Positions 52,184-63,000 of a DNA stretch of 64,000 nucleotides are shown here, piece after piece (the first letter of the stretch is position 1; every line of letters starts with the position of its first letter). The position numbers and the translations under genes were made by a program. The stretch is from Labilithrix sp. GTDB lineage: Bacteria; Myxococcota_A; Polyangia; Polyangiales; Polyangiaceae. The stretch is from the NCBI GenBank assembly GCA_019637155.1, contig JAHBWE010000006.1, forward strand, positions 1 through 64,000, in the 5' to 3' direction. Under the pieces are notes generated by a model, which had not been told where the DNA came from, did no database searches, and saw only the letters and a list, made by a program, of their open reading frames with translations.

Positions 52184-52521
52184 GCACCGATCCCTACGCC
52201 GTCTCCACCTTCGAGGAGTTCTGGCCTCGGTACGAGGAGATGCACTCGCGGCGCGCGACGCGCATCGGGCACGCGGTCGCGACGGCCTCGTTCCTCGGGC
52301 TCGCGACGGCCGGGGTCTTGCTCCGGCAGCCGCTCCTCTTCGTCGCCGCGCCGCTCGCGGACCACGCGATCGCTCAGCTCTCGCACCGCCTCTTCGAGCG
52401 GAACGCGACGCGCCCGTGGCGGAGTCCGATGTGGCACGCCCGCGCCGAGCTCCGGCTGTTCCGGCGCACGCTGCGAACGGCGCTACCCACCCGGAGCCGC
52501 CGAGGCTCGGGAGCATTCTGA
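52180..52521 (+). CDS. DUF962/Mpo1-like membrane protein
   Basis: A 113-residue protein with two hydrophobic segments (ATASFLGLATAGVLL, LLFVAAPLADHAIAQL). Its His pattern (FWPRYEEMHSRRATRIGHAVATA, then DHAIAQLSHRLFERN) resembles the DUF962/Mpo1 family of membrane dioxygenases that act on 2-hydroxy fatty acids. The family usually has two such His clusters; the second is weaker here. GTG at 52180 overlaps the glycosyltransferase stop (GTGA). This pairing suggests a lipid or lipoglycan role. Confidence 0.7.
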   Translation: MSTDPYAVSTFEEFWPRYEEMHSRRATRIGHAVATASFLGLATAGVLLRQPLLFVAAPLADHAIAQLSHRLFERNATRPWRSPMWHARAELRLFRRTLRTALPTRSRRGSGAF

Positions 52522-52522
52522 C

Positions 52523-52539
52523 TTTCACACGCGTTTCAC
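52523..52539. promoter_or_regulatory. OmpR/PhoB-like direct repeat, site 2
   Basis: TTTCA at 52523 and at 52534 with 11-bp phasing, followed by CCGG. The first T lies 57 bp before the GTG of the response regulator gene at 52580. The repeat overlaps the end of the DUF962 gene, so the regulator has its own promoter and may be autoregulated. Confidence 0.6.
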
Positions 52540-52579
52540 CGGCGCGGGCGCGAGCGCGGCCGTATCTTCCGGAGAGCCC

Positions 52580-53266
52580 GTGCCGCGCATCTTGCTCATC
52601 GACGACGACGCATCGCTCCTCGACGCTCTGTCGCTCGCGTTCGAGGACGCAGGGCACGAGGTGTTGACCGCGACGGACGGCACGCGCGGCATGGACCGCG
52701 TGCTCGCCGATCGGCCCGACGCGGTCGTGAGCGACGTGAACATGCCGGGGCTCGACGGCTTCTCGCTGTGCCGGAAGCTCCGCGCGAGCGGGGACGGCGT
52801 CCCGTTCGTGCTCCTGACGTCGCGCGACGACGAGATCGACGAGACGCTCGGCTTCGAGCTCGGCGCCGACGACTACGTCGCGAAGCCGTTCTCGACGCGC
52901 GTGCTCCTCGCGCGCGTCGCGTCGCTCCTGCGCCGCGAGGCGCTCCGCTCCTCCGCCCAGAGCGAGCGGCCGATCGCGAAGGGCGCGCTGGAGCTCTACC
53001 CCGGCCGGCTCGAGGTGTTCTACGCGCGGACGCCGATCGTCGTCACCGTGACCGAGTTCCGCCTCCTCGAGGCGCTCGCGACGCGCGCGGGCACCGTCCT
53101 CAGCCGCGACCGCCTCCTCGAGCTCGTGCGCGGCGATGACTCCGTCGTCGCGGAGCGCATCATCGACACGTACGTGCGGCGCCTGCGGCGCAAGCTCGAG
53201 GTGGTGGACGCGTCGTTCGATCGGATCGAGACCGTCATCGGCGCCGGGTACCGCTGGAAGGACTGA
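52580..53266 (+). CDS. OmpR/PhoB-family response regulator
   Basis: A 228-residue regulator. The receiver has the acidic pair LLIDDDAS, phospho-acceptor Asp in VSDVNMPG, TSRDDEID and the conserved Lys in VAKPF. The C-terminal winged helix shows VVTVTEFRLLEALATRAGTVLSRDRLLELV and RIIDTYVRRLRRKLE, ending VIGAGYRWKD. GTG at 52580 is the start. The histidine kinase gene begins on the base after its stop. It is the most likely ligand of the TTTCA direct repeats at 51069, 52523 and 54892. Confidence 0.93.
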   Translation: MPRILLIDDDASLLDALSLAFEDAGHEVLTATDGTRGMDRVLADRPDAVVSDVNMPGLDGFSLCRKLRASGDGVPFVLLTSRDDEIDETLGFELGADDYVAKPFSTRVLLARVASLLRREALRSSAQSERPIAKGALELYPGRLEVFYARTPIVVTVTEFRLLEALATRAGTVLSRDRLLELVRGDDSVVAERIIDTYVRRLRRKLEVVDASFDRIETVIGAGYRWKD

Positions 53267-54844
53267 GTGGACGGAGCTCCGCGCCTCCCCACGCGGCTCC
53301 GGCCCGCTTCGCTCCGCACGAACGCGCTGCTCATCGCGCTCGCGATGCTCGTGCTCCCGCAGGCGATCGTGATCGGGTGGAGCCTGATGGAGCGCGACAT
53401 CGGCGGGAAGCTCCAGTGGGAGACGCGGATGGCGGTCGACGAGACGATCGCCGTCCTCGGCTCCGATCCGGACGCGCCGGGCGTGAGCGAGGCGGTCACC
53501 GCCGTCGCAGCGCGGTGGGGCACGCGCATCCGCGTGGTGAAGAAGGACGGCACCGTCGTCGTCGACGCCGACGCCGACCGCGGCACCGACGTCGTTCACC
53601 AGGTCGGCACGCTCTTCTTCGGACCCGACGGCGCGCCCACCCTCCGCGAGCTCGACGAGACGCTCGGCCCCGTCGTGAAGCGCGAGGAGGTGGTCGCGGT
53701 CACGGGGTGGGCGGAGGCAGAGCCGCCCGCGCCGCCGCCGCTGCCGGAGGGGACCGCCCATCGCGCGAGCGTGCTCAGCGTGCCGACGGTGGAGGCGAAC
53801 ATCCGGACCGGGTGCCGGACGTCGCCCGCGGGGAAGCTCCTTTTGTGTCACGCCGCGGAGGCGGCGACGATCGGCGGCGAGCCGCACGTCGTCTACGCGC
53901 AGGAGTCGTCGCGCCGGGCGGTGCGCGCGCTCTACGACCTTCGCTATCACCTCGCGCGGCTGTCGATCATGATGTTGCCGTTCACGTTGCTCTTCGCGTG
54001 GTGGATGGGGCGGCGGATGGCGCGCCCGATCGAGTGGCTGCGCGATCGCGTCCTCGAGAAGGCGCGCGCGGCGAACCCGCGTGCGGACATCGACCTTCGC
54101 GGCGGCGAGGAGGTGCGCGACCTCGCCGTCGCGTTCAACGACCTCCTCGGCGCGCTCGACGAGAGGCGGCGCGCGAACGAGGCCTTCGCCGCCGACCTCG
54201 TCCACGAGTTCAAGAACCCCGTCGCCGCGATCCGCTCCGCGGCGGAGTCGCTCGCGGCGAGCGGCGGGGCCGACGCCCAGCGCGCCGCCCGCATCGCGAA
54301 GATCCTCGCCGACTCGAGCGCGCAGCTCGACGCGCTCGTCTCGCAGTTCCTCGAGCTCGCGCGCGCCGAGGCGGGGATGCCGAACGAGGACCGCGGCGAC
54401 GTCGACCTCGGCGCGCTCGCGAAGGGGATCACCTCCGCGCGCGAGGACGCGCGCTACGAGGTCGAGGTGGTCGAGGACGCGATCGTGGTCGGCGTCGCGA
54501 CGCGCCTCGACTCGCTCGTGCGGAACCTCGTCGACAACGCGGCCTCGTTCGCGGGCAAGGACGGCGAGGTGCGCGTGCGCGTGCGCGTGGAGCGCGAGGA
54601 CGCGCGCGCGGACGGCGCGGGCCCGAGCGTGATCCTCGAGGTCTCCGACTCCGGTCCCGGCATCCCGCCCGCCGATCTGCCGCGCGTGTTCGACCGCTTC
54701 TTCAGCGCGCGCAAGCAAGGGCGCGGCACCGGCCTCGGCCTCGCGCTCGTGAAGGCGATCGCGGAGGCGCACGGCGGCTCGGTCGAGGCGCGCTCGGAGG
54801 GCGCGACGTTCCGCGTCGCCCTGCCCGCGAAGCCACGCGAATAG
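53267..54844 (+). CDS. Sensor histidine kinase (HAMP type)
   Basis: A 525-residue inner-membrane kinase. TM1 lies at about residues 18-40 ([17 protein letters not shown]) and TM2 at about 232-250 ([17 protein letters not shown]). Between them is a periplasmic domain of about 190 residues with two Cys ([16 protein letters not shown]). HAMP follows. The H-box is [13 protein letters not shown] (His near residue 312), the N-box [13 protein letters not shown], and the G-boxes [10 protein letters not shown] and [12 protein letters not shown]. It should phosphorylate the adjacent regulator; the stimulus is unknown. GTG at 53267 directly follows the regulator stop. Confidence 0.94.
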   Translation: MDGAPRLPTRLRPASLRTNALLIALAMLVLPQAIVIGWSLMERDIGGKLQWETRMAVDETIAVLGSDPDAPGVSEAVTAVAARWGTRIRVVKKDGTVVVDADADRGTDVVHQVGTLFFGPDGAPTLRELDETLGPVVKREEVVAVTGWAEAEPPAPPPLPEGTAHRASVLSVPTVEANIRTGCRTSPAGKLLLCHAAEAATIGGEPHVVYAQESSRRAVRALYDLRYHLARLSIMMLPFTLLFAWWMGRRMARPIEWLRDRVLEKARAANPRADIDLRGGEEVRDLAVAFNDLLGALDERRRANEAFAADLVHEFKNPVAAIRSAAESLAASGGADAQRAARIAKILADSSAQLDALVSQFLELARAEAGMPNEDRGDVDLGALAKGITSAREDARYEVEVVEDAIVVGVATRLDSLVRNLVDNAASFAGKDGEVRVRVRVEREDARADGAGPSVILEVSDSGPGIPPADLPRVFDRFFSARKQGRGTGLGLALVKAIAEAHGGSVEARSEGATFRVALPAKPRE

Positions 54845-54891
54845 CGAGCGCGTCGCCCTACCCGCGAAGCCGCGCGAACGGCGAGCGCGCC

Positions 54892-54908
54892 TTTCATCCA
54901 CGTTTCAC
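54892..54908. promoter_or_regulatory. OmpR/PhoB-like direct repeat, site 3
   Basis: TTTCA at 54892 and at 54903 with 11-bp phasing, followed by CGCCG as in site 1. The first T lies 61 bp before the ATG at 54953, almost the same distance as in the other two sites. Confidence 0.6.
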
Positions 54909-54952
54909 GCCGCGCGCGAAGCCCATCCATCTCGGCCGGTCACGATGAGCGC

Positions 54953-55567
54953 ATGACAACGCTCGTCACCCTCCTCGACATCGCGTGCGGCCGTCCGATC
55001 CCGAGAGAAGACGCCGGCCCGGCGCGCCGTCTCCAGCTCGTCGTCCTCGCGTTCCTCGCCGCGTGCGTGTTCGCGGGCGCGTGGGGCGCCGCCGCCGGCA
55101 GCGCGACCGCGGGGATCGCGATCGCGAACCTCTACAAGGTCCCGATGGTGATCCTGCTCTCGTCGGCGTTCGCCGCGCCGGCGGGCCTCCTCGCGTGGCG
55201 CCTCAGCGGCGCGCCGGTGCGCGGGAGCGACCTCGCGCTCGGCTTCTCCGGCGGTGTCTTCGGCGGCACGCTCGTCCTCGCGGTGCTCGCGCCGATCGTC
55301 GCGCTCTACTACCACTCGAGCGCGTGGGGCGGCCCGATGCTGGGCCTCGGCTCCGCCGTCCTCGCGCTCGCGACGGGGACGATCATGTTCGTCCGCGGCA
55401 CGATCAAGCGCGTGCCGGAGGGCGCCTCGAAGGCGGCGACGCTGCTCCCGGTCCTCGTCACGCTCGGCATGCAGCTCCTCACGCTCGTGCAGCTCGCCGC
55501 GATCGCGGCACCGATCTTCCCCGAGCACACGCCGCTCAGCGGCGGGATCGATCACATCGTCCAATGA
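54953..55567 (+). CDS. Five-helix inner-membrane protein, unknown family
   Basis: A 204-residue hydrophobic protein with about five transmembrane segments: LQLVVLAFLAACVFAGAW, ANLYKVPMVILLSSAFAAPAGLLA, FGGTLVLAVLAPIVAL, MLGLGSAVLALATGTIMF and LLPVLVTLGMQLLTLVQLAA. Short loops are charged (RGTIKRVPEGA). No transport or enzyme motif is visible. It sits behind site 3 of the regulatory repeat, so it is probably part of the regulon of the embedded two-component system. Its stop overlaps the next ATG (ATGA), a coupled pair. Confidence 0.75.
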   Translation: MTTLVTLLDIACGRPIPREDAGPARRLQLVVLAFLAACVFAGAWGAAAGSATAGIAIANLYKVPMVILLSSAFAAPAGLLAWRLSGAPVRGSDLALGFSGGVFGGTLVLAVLAPIVALYYHSSAWGGPMLGLGSAVLALATGTIMFVRGTIKRVPEGASKAATLLPVLVTLGMQLLTLVQLAAIAAPIFPEHTPLSGGIDHIVQ

Positions 55568-56439
55568 GCGCCCTCCTCCTCGCCGCCGCCTGCCAGCTCG
55601 AGGTGCCGCTCGCCGGCGCGATCGCGACCGCGCACCGAACGGAGGAAGGGATCGCCTGGGACGCGCGTTACGTCGTGAACGTGGACGCCGTCGCCGACTT
55701 CCAGGGAGGCCGCATCCCGCTCGCGGTGCCGCTCCCTCCCGGCGAGCTCCTCCGCGCGACGCCCGGCGTCACCGCGATCACGGAGGACGATCGCGTCACC
55801 GCGCTCTGCGTCGAGCCGCTCGCGCTCGAAGGGCGCACGATACGTGTATCTTTCATGCAACCCGCCGCCCTCGGTCCGGGCCGGACCGTCCCGCTCGGCG
55901 CGCCGATCGCGGCGGGCATCACCGTTCAGATCATCGACGCTCACGCGAAGGAGGACCTCCGTCTCGACGCGATGCGCGGCGGCACGCTCGAGCCGCACGT
56001 CGGCTTCCTCGCCGCGCGCGGCATCGGCCACGACGCGCGCGAGGAGGCGCGCCGCCTGACGAACGCGCCGCCGATCGTGAGCCGCACCGCGGTGTACGTG
56101 CGCGGCGCCGACGTCCACGCCGCCGGCGGCCTCGAAGGCCGCATCGGCTCACGCGCACGCGAGCGCGGCACCGTGATCGGCGTCGCGCTCGCGTTCGTCG
56201 CGGTCGTCGCCGCCCTCGTCGCCGCCGCGAAGAAGCTCCGCCGCGCCGCCACCCTCGAACGCGCCGACGCCCTCTTGGTCCAAGAGATTCAGCTCGCTTC
56301 GGAACGCGCGACGCCGCCGGCGCGCGCGGCGTCGCCGTCGGTCGCGGTGCCTGAGCGCGCGGCGTCGCTGTCTGCCTCGGCCGTGAGCGTGTCGGCGGTG
56401 GGGCCTGGGTTTCCGGAGCCGGCGAAGCGGCTGGTCTGA
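55564..56439 (+). CDS. Membrane-anchored extracytoplasmic protein, unknown family
   Basis: A 291-residue protein. The first 12 residues (MSALLLAAACQL) look like a very short hydrophobic leader with a Cys. The body (residues about 20-205) is beta-rich, without Cys clusters. A single transmembrane helix (TVIGVALAFVAVVAALVAAA, about residue 215) is followed by an Arg/Lys stop-transfer and a C-terminal Ser/Ala/Val-rich tail. No family recognised. The ATG at 55564 overlaps the preceding stop. Its partner upstream has five membrane helices; together they may be a small membrane complex. Confidence 0.68.
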   Translation: MSALLLAAACQLEVPLAGAIATAHRTEEGIAWDARYVVNVDAVADFQGGRIPLAVPLPPGELLRATPGVTAITEDDRVTALCVEPLALEGRTIRVSFMQPAALGPGRTVPLGAPIAAGITVQIIDAHAKEDLRLDAMRGGTLEPHVGFLAARGIGHDAREEARRLTNAPPIVSRTAVYVRGADVHAAGGLEGRIGSRARERGTVIGVALAFVAVVAALVAAAKKLRRAATLERADALLVQEIQLASERATPPARAASPSVAVPERAASLSASAVSVSAVGPGFPEPAKRLV

Positions 56440-56445
56440 GCGAGG

Positions 56446-57651
56446 ATGCCCACCTTCTTTCCTGCGTCGCTCACGCTGCTGGTCATCGTGGTGCTCGCTG
56501 TGCCGCTCTTCTTCGCGATGCGCGTCGTGCAGCCGGCGTGGTGGCGGTCGACGCGTGCGCGGCGGCTCGCGCTCGGGCTCCTCGGGGCGCTCGTCGCGGG
56601 CGTGCTCGTGTGGGTCGGCGGTCGCGCGGCGGGCCTCGAGTCGATCGTGTGGGTCGGGGCCGGCGTCGCGTACGTCGGCGTGCTCACGTTCTTCCCCGCG
56701 TCGCTGACGATGCCCGTCGTCGCGGCGGCCGATCGCCTCGTCGCGCGGCGCGGCGCTCCGCCGAACGCGCTCTCGCGTCGTGCGCTGTTCGCGCTGCCCG
56801 CCCTCACCGCCGCGACGAGCGCGAGCGGCTTCGCGTCCGCCGAGGCGGCGCCGATCGTGCGCCACATCCCGCTCCGCTTCGCGGGCCTGCATCCCGATCT
56901 CGAGGGCCTCCGCATCCTCCAGCTCAGCGACGTCCACCTCGGCGCGGGCCGCGGCCTCGTCGAGCTCCGGCGCGCGCTCGCGGACGCGATGATCACCGCG
57001 CGCCCCGACCTCATCGTGCTCACCGGCGATCTCGCCGACGACCCTTCGCTCATCCCCGCCGCGCTCCGCATGGTGACGGAGGCGAACGCGCGCTACGGCG
57101 CCTACGCCTGCCTAGGAAACCATGAATATCACCATATCACCGAGTCTCGGCCGGCCTACGAGCAGAGCGACGTGCCGCTCCTCGTCGGCAGCGGCCGCAG
57201 CGTGCGCGTCGGCCGCGCGACGCTGTACGTCGGCGGCGCCGACGATCCGGTGCACATGCGCGGCGACCTCGCGTCGCGGCTTCGCCCCACCGTCCGCGCC
57301 GCGGCGAAGGGCGCGCCGGCCCACGCCGACTTCCGGCTCCTCCTGTCGCATCGCCCCGAGGGGCATGGGCCCGCGGCGGAGGAGGGCTTCGACCTCACGC
57401 TCGCAGGTCACACGCACGGCGGGCAGCTCGGGTTCCTCGGGAAGAGCTTCTTCGAGCTCCTCGACGCGACGGTCGGCTGGTGGGGCGCCTACGCGAAGCC
57501 CGGGAAGCGAGGGCGGACGAGCCGCCTCTACACCACCTCCGGCTTCGGCCACTGGTTCGGGTTCCGCCTCGGCTGCCCGGCCGAGATCCCGATCCTCGTC
57601 CTCGAACGCGAGGAGGCAGGCGCCCAGCCTGCGCGCTCCGATCAGGCCTGA
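56446..57651 (+). CDS. Membrane metallophosphoesterase (YkuE/YaeI type)
   Basis: A 401-residue protein. Three N-terminal membrane helices (LTLLVIVVLAVPLFFAM, LALGLLGALVAGVLVWV, SIVWVGAGVAYVGVLTFF) anchor it. A calcineurin-like phosphoesterase domain follows with metal motifs DVHLG (LQLSDVHLGAG), LTGDLADD, GNHEYHHI, LLSHRPEG and LAGHTHGGQLG. These match UDP-2,3-diacylglucosamine-hydrolase-like and YkuE families; the substrate is not fixed by sequence. It begins six bases after the previous stop and may belong to the same operon, again consistent with envelope lipid metabolism. Confidence 0.9.
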   Translation: MPTFFPASLTLLVIVVLAVPLFFAMRVVQPAWWRSTRARRLALGLLGALVAGVLVWVGGRAAGLESIVWVGAGVAYVGVLTFFPASLTMPVVAAADRLVARRGAPPNALSRRALFALPALTAATSASGFASAEAAPIVRHIPLRFAGLHPDLEGLRILQLSDVHLGAGRGLVELRRALADAMITARPDLIVLTGDLADDPSLIPAALRMVTEANARYGAYACLGNHEYHHITESRPAYEQSDVPLLVGSGRSVRVGRATLYVGGADDPVHMRGDLASRLRPTVRAAAKGAPAHADFRLLLSHRPEGHGPAAEEGFDLTLAGHTHGGQLGFLGKSFFELLDATVGWWGAYAKPGKRGRTSRLYTTSGFGHWFGFRLGCPAEIPILVLEREEAGAQPARSDQA

Positions 57652-57780
57652 CATTTCGATCATGTTCGGCCGAACGACTGTCGTCGATCGGACACGATCA
57701 CCTCTGAATTCCCGCGGAAAATGGCGAGGAGCGAAAAAGTTGGCCGCGGCGCGGGACTTGCTCTACCAGAGGGCGCCGCC

Positions 57781-57864
57781 ATGGACCGCGACCAGCTTCT
57801 CAAGCTTCTGCTCCCCCTCTGGGGCGTCGCCTTCGTCGCTGGCTTCATGATGGCGTGCCGCTGA
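57781..57864 (+). CDS. Possible 27-residue membrane micropeptide
   Basis: An ATG at 57781 opens MDRDQLLKLLLPLWGVAFVA and six further residues, ending GFMMACR. It is a single amphipathic-to-hydrophobic helix with a charged N-terminus. AGAGG lies 12 bp upstream, a weak ribosome site. It lies in the 224-bp gap between the phosphoesterase stop (57651) and the tsaD stop (57876), 12 bases before the latter. Conservation is not known; a chance frame cannot be excluded. Confidence 0.3.
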   Translation: MDRDQLLKLLLPLWGVAFVAGFMMACR

Positions 57865-57875
57865 CCTAGCGGGAC

Positions 57876-58957
<1,082 letters not shown>

Positions 58958-58970
<13 letters not shown>

Positions 58971-59542
58971 GGCCCGGGCTCTTCTTGCAGCTGGAAGACG
59001 GCGAACATCGGCGTCGCGACGCCGGGCGGCGACACACCCGCGTCCGTCTGCGGCGCGCCGCGGAGGAGCCGCGCCTCGATCTGCTTCGACTGCATGAGCG
59101 AGAGGATCACGAACACGTCCTGCGAGTCCTCGGGCTGGCCGCCGTCGAGCGGCGTGGGCGACGCGGCGTAGAGGAGGTTCTGGATGCGCCCGTCGCCGAA
59201 CGTGAGCGTGGAGAGCGGATCGTGCCAGAGCTGCGGGATCGGCCGCAGCGGAGCGGCGCGGAAACGCCCGTCCGACGTCGTCACCGTGCCGGGCGTGTCC
59301 TGGAGGCGCTCGGTGTCGAGCGTGACGCACATGCGCGTGTCGTCGCCGATGCCCGCGCGGACGAGGTTGCCCGCGACGACGCGACCCTCGAAGCGGCCGT
59401 CGTGCGTCGAGAACTTCGAGACGTCGCGGCACGCGCCGAGGAGGAGCGCGCTCGCGGCGAGCGTCGCGACCACGATCGTGAGATCGGGCGCGAGACCAGG
59501 CGCGAGATCGGGCGCGCGGTCAGGTCTCGGCGTCTTCTTCAT
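58958..59542 (-). CDS. Lipoprotein of unknown function upstream of tsaD
   Basis: A 194-residue exported protein. The hydrophobic leader (IVVATLAASALLLGAC) ends in a lipobox Cys and follows an N-terminal Pro/Asp/Ala-rich stretch. The mature part has DGRFEGRVVAGNLVRAGIGDDTRMCVTLDTE and LSTLTFGDGRIQNLLYAASPTPLDGG, a beta-rich domain with no family that I recognise. The long N-region before the leader (MKKTPRPDRAPDLAPGLAPD) is unusual. It overlaps tsaD by 13 bp and the upstream gene by 23 bp. Confidence 0.68.
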
Positions 59543-59951
59543 CGGCCGCGAGGGCGGCGGAGAGCGGCGCCTGGAGCTCGCGGAGGCCGGCGAACGGAGA
59601 GAACTCCTCCTCGTCGTCTTCCACGCCGATGCGCTCCTCGCGCACGATCTCTTCGCCGTTCTCCGGTTCGAAGAGCGACGCGAGCGACGCCCCGAGCGCG
59701 AGCGCCGCCTCGATGTCGCCGCGTTCGTAGAGCTCGCGCATCGCGCCGACGCGATCGTCCTTCGGTGACACGCCCGACTCCGAGGGCGCGTACGAGTCGG
59801 GCCGATCGCCGAAGCCGGACGCCGGCATCATCGTCGGACGATCGCTCTCGCGCGGCTCCTCGCCCGGCATGGACGGAGGCACGAGGGTGCGAGCCTCATG
59901 ATCGACCTCGAGATCGAGATCGACGTAGCCGAACTTCGCGAGCGCCGCCAT
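59520..59951 (-). CDS. Acidic protein with one TPR-like unit
   Basis: About 143 residues, acidic and low in complexity. A central helix pair (DRVGAMRELYERGDIEAALALGASLASLF) is the single TPR-like unit common in Myxococcota regulatory proteins. The N-terminal part is Glu/Asp/Pro-rich and the C-terminal part Glu-rich (DDEEEFSPFAGLREL). No catalytic motif. The start chosen is ATG at 59951; GTG at 60014 is in frame and possible. Its 3' end overlaps the lipoprotein start. Confidence 0.6.
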   Translation of the reverse strand: MAALAKFGYVDLDLEVDHEARTLVPPSMPGEEPRESDRPTMMPASGFGDRPDSYAPSESGVSPKDDRVGAMRELYERGDIEAALALGASLASLFEPENGEEIVREERIGVEDDEEEFSPFAGLRELQAPLSAALAADEEDAET

Positions 59952-60082
59952 CGGGGGCCAGTTTCTTAGCAGACCTTCCGCCTGGGGCGAGCCCGATCCG
60001 CCCGGAATCTGCACCCGGAGACCCCGACGAGACGCTCCAGCTATGCCTTATTTATCCACATGTTCCGGCGTGGCGGACCGCA

Positions 60083-63000
60083 TCAGCGGCTGCGGATGCG
60101 GGTGGCGGTCTCGCGGACGCGGGGCTCCGCGTCGTGGGTCGCCATCTGCGTGGCGAGGGCCGCGGCTTCGTTCTTGTCGTAGCTCGAGAGCGCGACGAGG
60201 GCAGCCTCGCGGACGAGCGCGTAGGGCTCCTTCGTCGCCGCCTCCTTCAGCGCCTTCGTCGCCTCCGCGCCGCCGAGGCGTCCGAGCGCCTGCGCGGCGA
60301 GGACGCGCATCGCCCAGCTCTCGTGCGAGCGCATGACCTTCGAGGCGGCGGCGACGGCGGCGGTGTCCGGCCGCCGCTCCGCACTCGTGCCGATCGACGA
60401 GAGCGCGACGCGTTGCACCGCGTCGCTCGAGTCCGTGACAGCGCGCGCGATGGCGGAGCTCGCGGCCTCCGACTTCGATCGCGCGAGGAGCACGATCGCC
60501 TTCATCCGCACGCTGGGGTCGGGGTGGCGGGAGAGCGCGACCACGCTCGGCTCGATCGCGGCGCTGATCGCCTTCACCTTCGCGCGCGCGGCGGCGAGGT
60601 CGGGCGTGTCCTCCGCGGCGAAGAGGAACGGCTCGAGCGTGCCCTCGCGCGTGCCCATCGCGTCGAGCACGGCGCGCGCGCGCTCGGTCGAGGTCGCGAG
60701 CGCGCCGGTCGCGGAGCGCTCGAGCGACTCCGAGAACGCGACGAGCGCGGCGGCGCGGTCCTTCGCGGGGAGGTTCTTGGGGACGAGCTGATCGAGCGTC
60801 GTCTCCGCCTCCACGTCGTCGTCGGGAGCGGGGACGCCGGCGGAGAGGCCGTCGCCCGCCGTCTTCGTCGCGACCATCACGAGCGCCGCGGTCGCGGCCT
60901 GGCGCAGCGAGTCGGACGAGCGCCGCGCCCGCGCGCTCTCTCCTTCGCCCGCGAACACGGCGTCCGTCATCGCGTGGAGGCTCGCCTTGCCGCCGAGCGC
61001 TTCGGCCTTGCCGGCGCGCGCGCTCATCCGCCCGATCGCGAGGAGCGCCATCTGGCGCGGGAGCGGATCGGAGTCCTCCGCGATCGTGACGAGGGACGTC
61101 ACCTCGCTCGTCGCGTCCATCTCGCCGAGCGCGTAGGCCGCCGCCGCGCGCGCCGCTCCTCCGGCCTCGAGCGACTTCGCGGTCTGCGCGACGATCGGCA
61201 CCGACGGCTTGTCCTTCAGCGCGCCGAGGCCGAGCACCGCGAACGCGCGCATGTCGGGGGAGCCCTTCTGCGCGACGCGCTTCAGGAGCGGGATCGCGCG
61301 CCGGTCGCCGAGGCGGGCGACGGCCCAGGACGCCGCGCGCGCGACCGTGTCCGACGCCATCGCGTCGCCGCCGCCCTCGCGCGGGAAGAGGAGGCCCTCG
61401 TATTTCGGGAGGAGGGCCGGGTCCTTGAGCGCGCCGCACGCGAGCATCGCGCGGGTGCGGAGCGGACCTTCGCCCTGGCCGGTCGCGAACGTGAAGAGCG
61501 CGGTCGACGCGTTCTTGTTCTGTACGTAGCCGAGGACGTCGATCGCGATGCGCTGCTGGCCCGCGTCGCCGTCGGCGAGCGCGTCGAGGAGCGGCTTCAC
61601 CGCGCGGCCGCCGATGCGCGCGAGCGCCGCCTTCGCGTCCTCCGCGTCCTTGCCGCTGCCGTGCCGCACGCGCTGGACGAGCGCGAAGGTGAGGTTGCCG
61701 TAGATCTCGACGAGGAGCCGCCGGTAGATCTTCTTCTGCGGGTTGCCGATCGCGAGCGGCAAGAGCTCCTGCTCGAGCGACTCGAGCGTGCCCTTGCCGA
61801 GGTTGATCTGCATCGAGAGCCGCGCCGCGCGCGAGACCAGCTCCTCGTCGGGCGCGCCGCGGAGGACGCGGCGAAAGAGGCGATCCGCTTCATCCGTCTG
61901 ACCCTTGGAAAGCAGCAGATCGGCCAATTCAAGGTATACCGGGAAGAGGCGGTCGTTCTTCGCGATCGCGGCGCGGAACTCGAGGATCGCGTGCTCGATG
62001 TCGCCGCGCTGGCGGTAGCGCATCCCGAGCTTGTGGTGGCCCTCGGCGTCGTCGGGGTTCAGCTCCACCGCGCGCGCGGCGTACTTGATCGCGTCCTCGT
62101 CGCGGTAGAGGCTGATCGCGTAGTCGGCCATGCGCTGGTAGAGCTGGCGCGCGCTCTTCGGGTCGACGGCGATGAGCTTCTCGAGCACCACGATCGCGTC
62201 CGCGATCTTGTTCTCCTGGACGAGGACGCGCTCGAGCGCGAGGTAGCTCTCGGTGTCGCCGGGCGCGAGCTCGATCACGCGGCGCAAGGTCTGCTCGCTC
62301 TCGGCGAGGTGGGTGCGGAGATGGAGCTGCACCTCGGCGAGCATGCGCCCCGCCTCGACGTCGGGCGGCTTGCCCTCGAACTTCGCCTTGAGCGGGGCGA
62401 TCTGGCTGTCGAGGACGTGCTCGAAGCCCCAGAGCGTGACGATGCGCGATCGCGACTCGCGCGCGAGCAGCTTGTCGTTCGTCGCCTTCGCCTTCTCCGC
62501 GAGCTCCTGCCAGAGCACGCGCGCCTCCTTGTAGCTCTTGGAGCGCTCGAGCGCGGAGGCGAGCTGCTTCTTGTAGCCGACGTTGCTCGGCTCGAGCTGC
62601 GTCGCCTCGCGGAACGACTGGAGCGCGTCGGCGAGCATGTCGTGCTCCATGTAGACCTCACCGAGCGCGGAGAGCGCGCGCGCGCGCGGCGTGATCGTGG
62701 TGAGGATGCGCTTCCAGGTCTGGACCGCGAGCTGCTGGTTGCCGTCCTGGAAGTAGCGATCGCCGAGGTCGACGAGGTGGCCGGGGTCGTTCGTGTTGAT
62801 GCCTACGATTCGGGTGAGCACCTTGAGCGAGCGCTCGTTCTCGCCGATGCGGCCGTAGAAGTCGGCGAGGCGCGAGAGCACCTCCTCGTCGTTCTGGCCG
62901 CGCGCCTCGAGCTCGACGAGGAGCTTCATCGCGCGCGTGCGATCGCCGCGCTGCATGAGCGCCTCGCACTGATCGAACACGAACTGCGGGTTGTTCGGGG

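Noticed and set aside
53377..54948. A 523-residue Arg-rich frame parallel to the histidine kinase.
   Set aside because: It lies one frame off the kinase, has no motif, and the kinase motifs are all intact in their own frame.
57740..57775. A possible sigma-54 promoter (TTGGCC ... TTGCT) before the micropeptide.
   Set aside because: The distance between the GG and GC elements is about 16 bases instead of 10, so the -24/-12 rule is not met.
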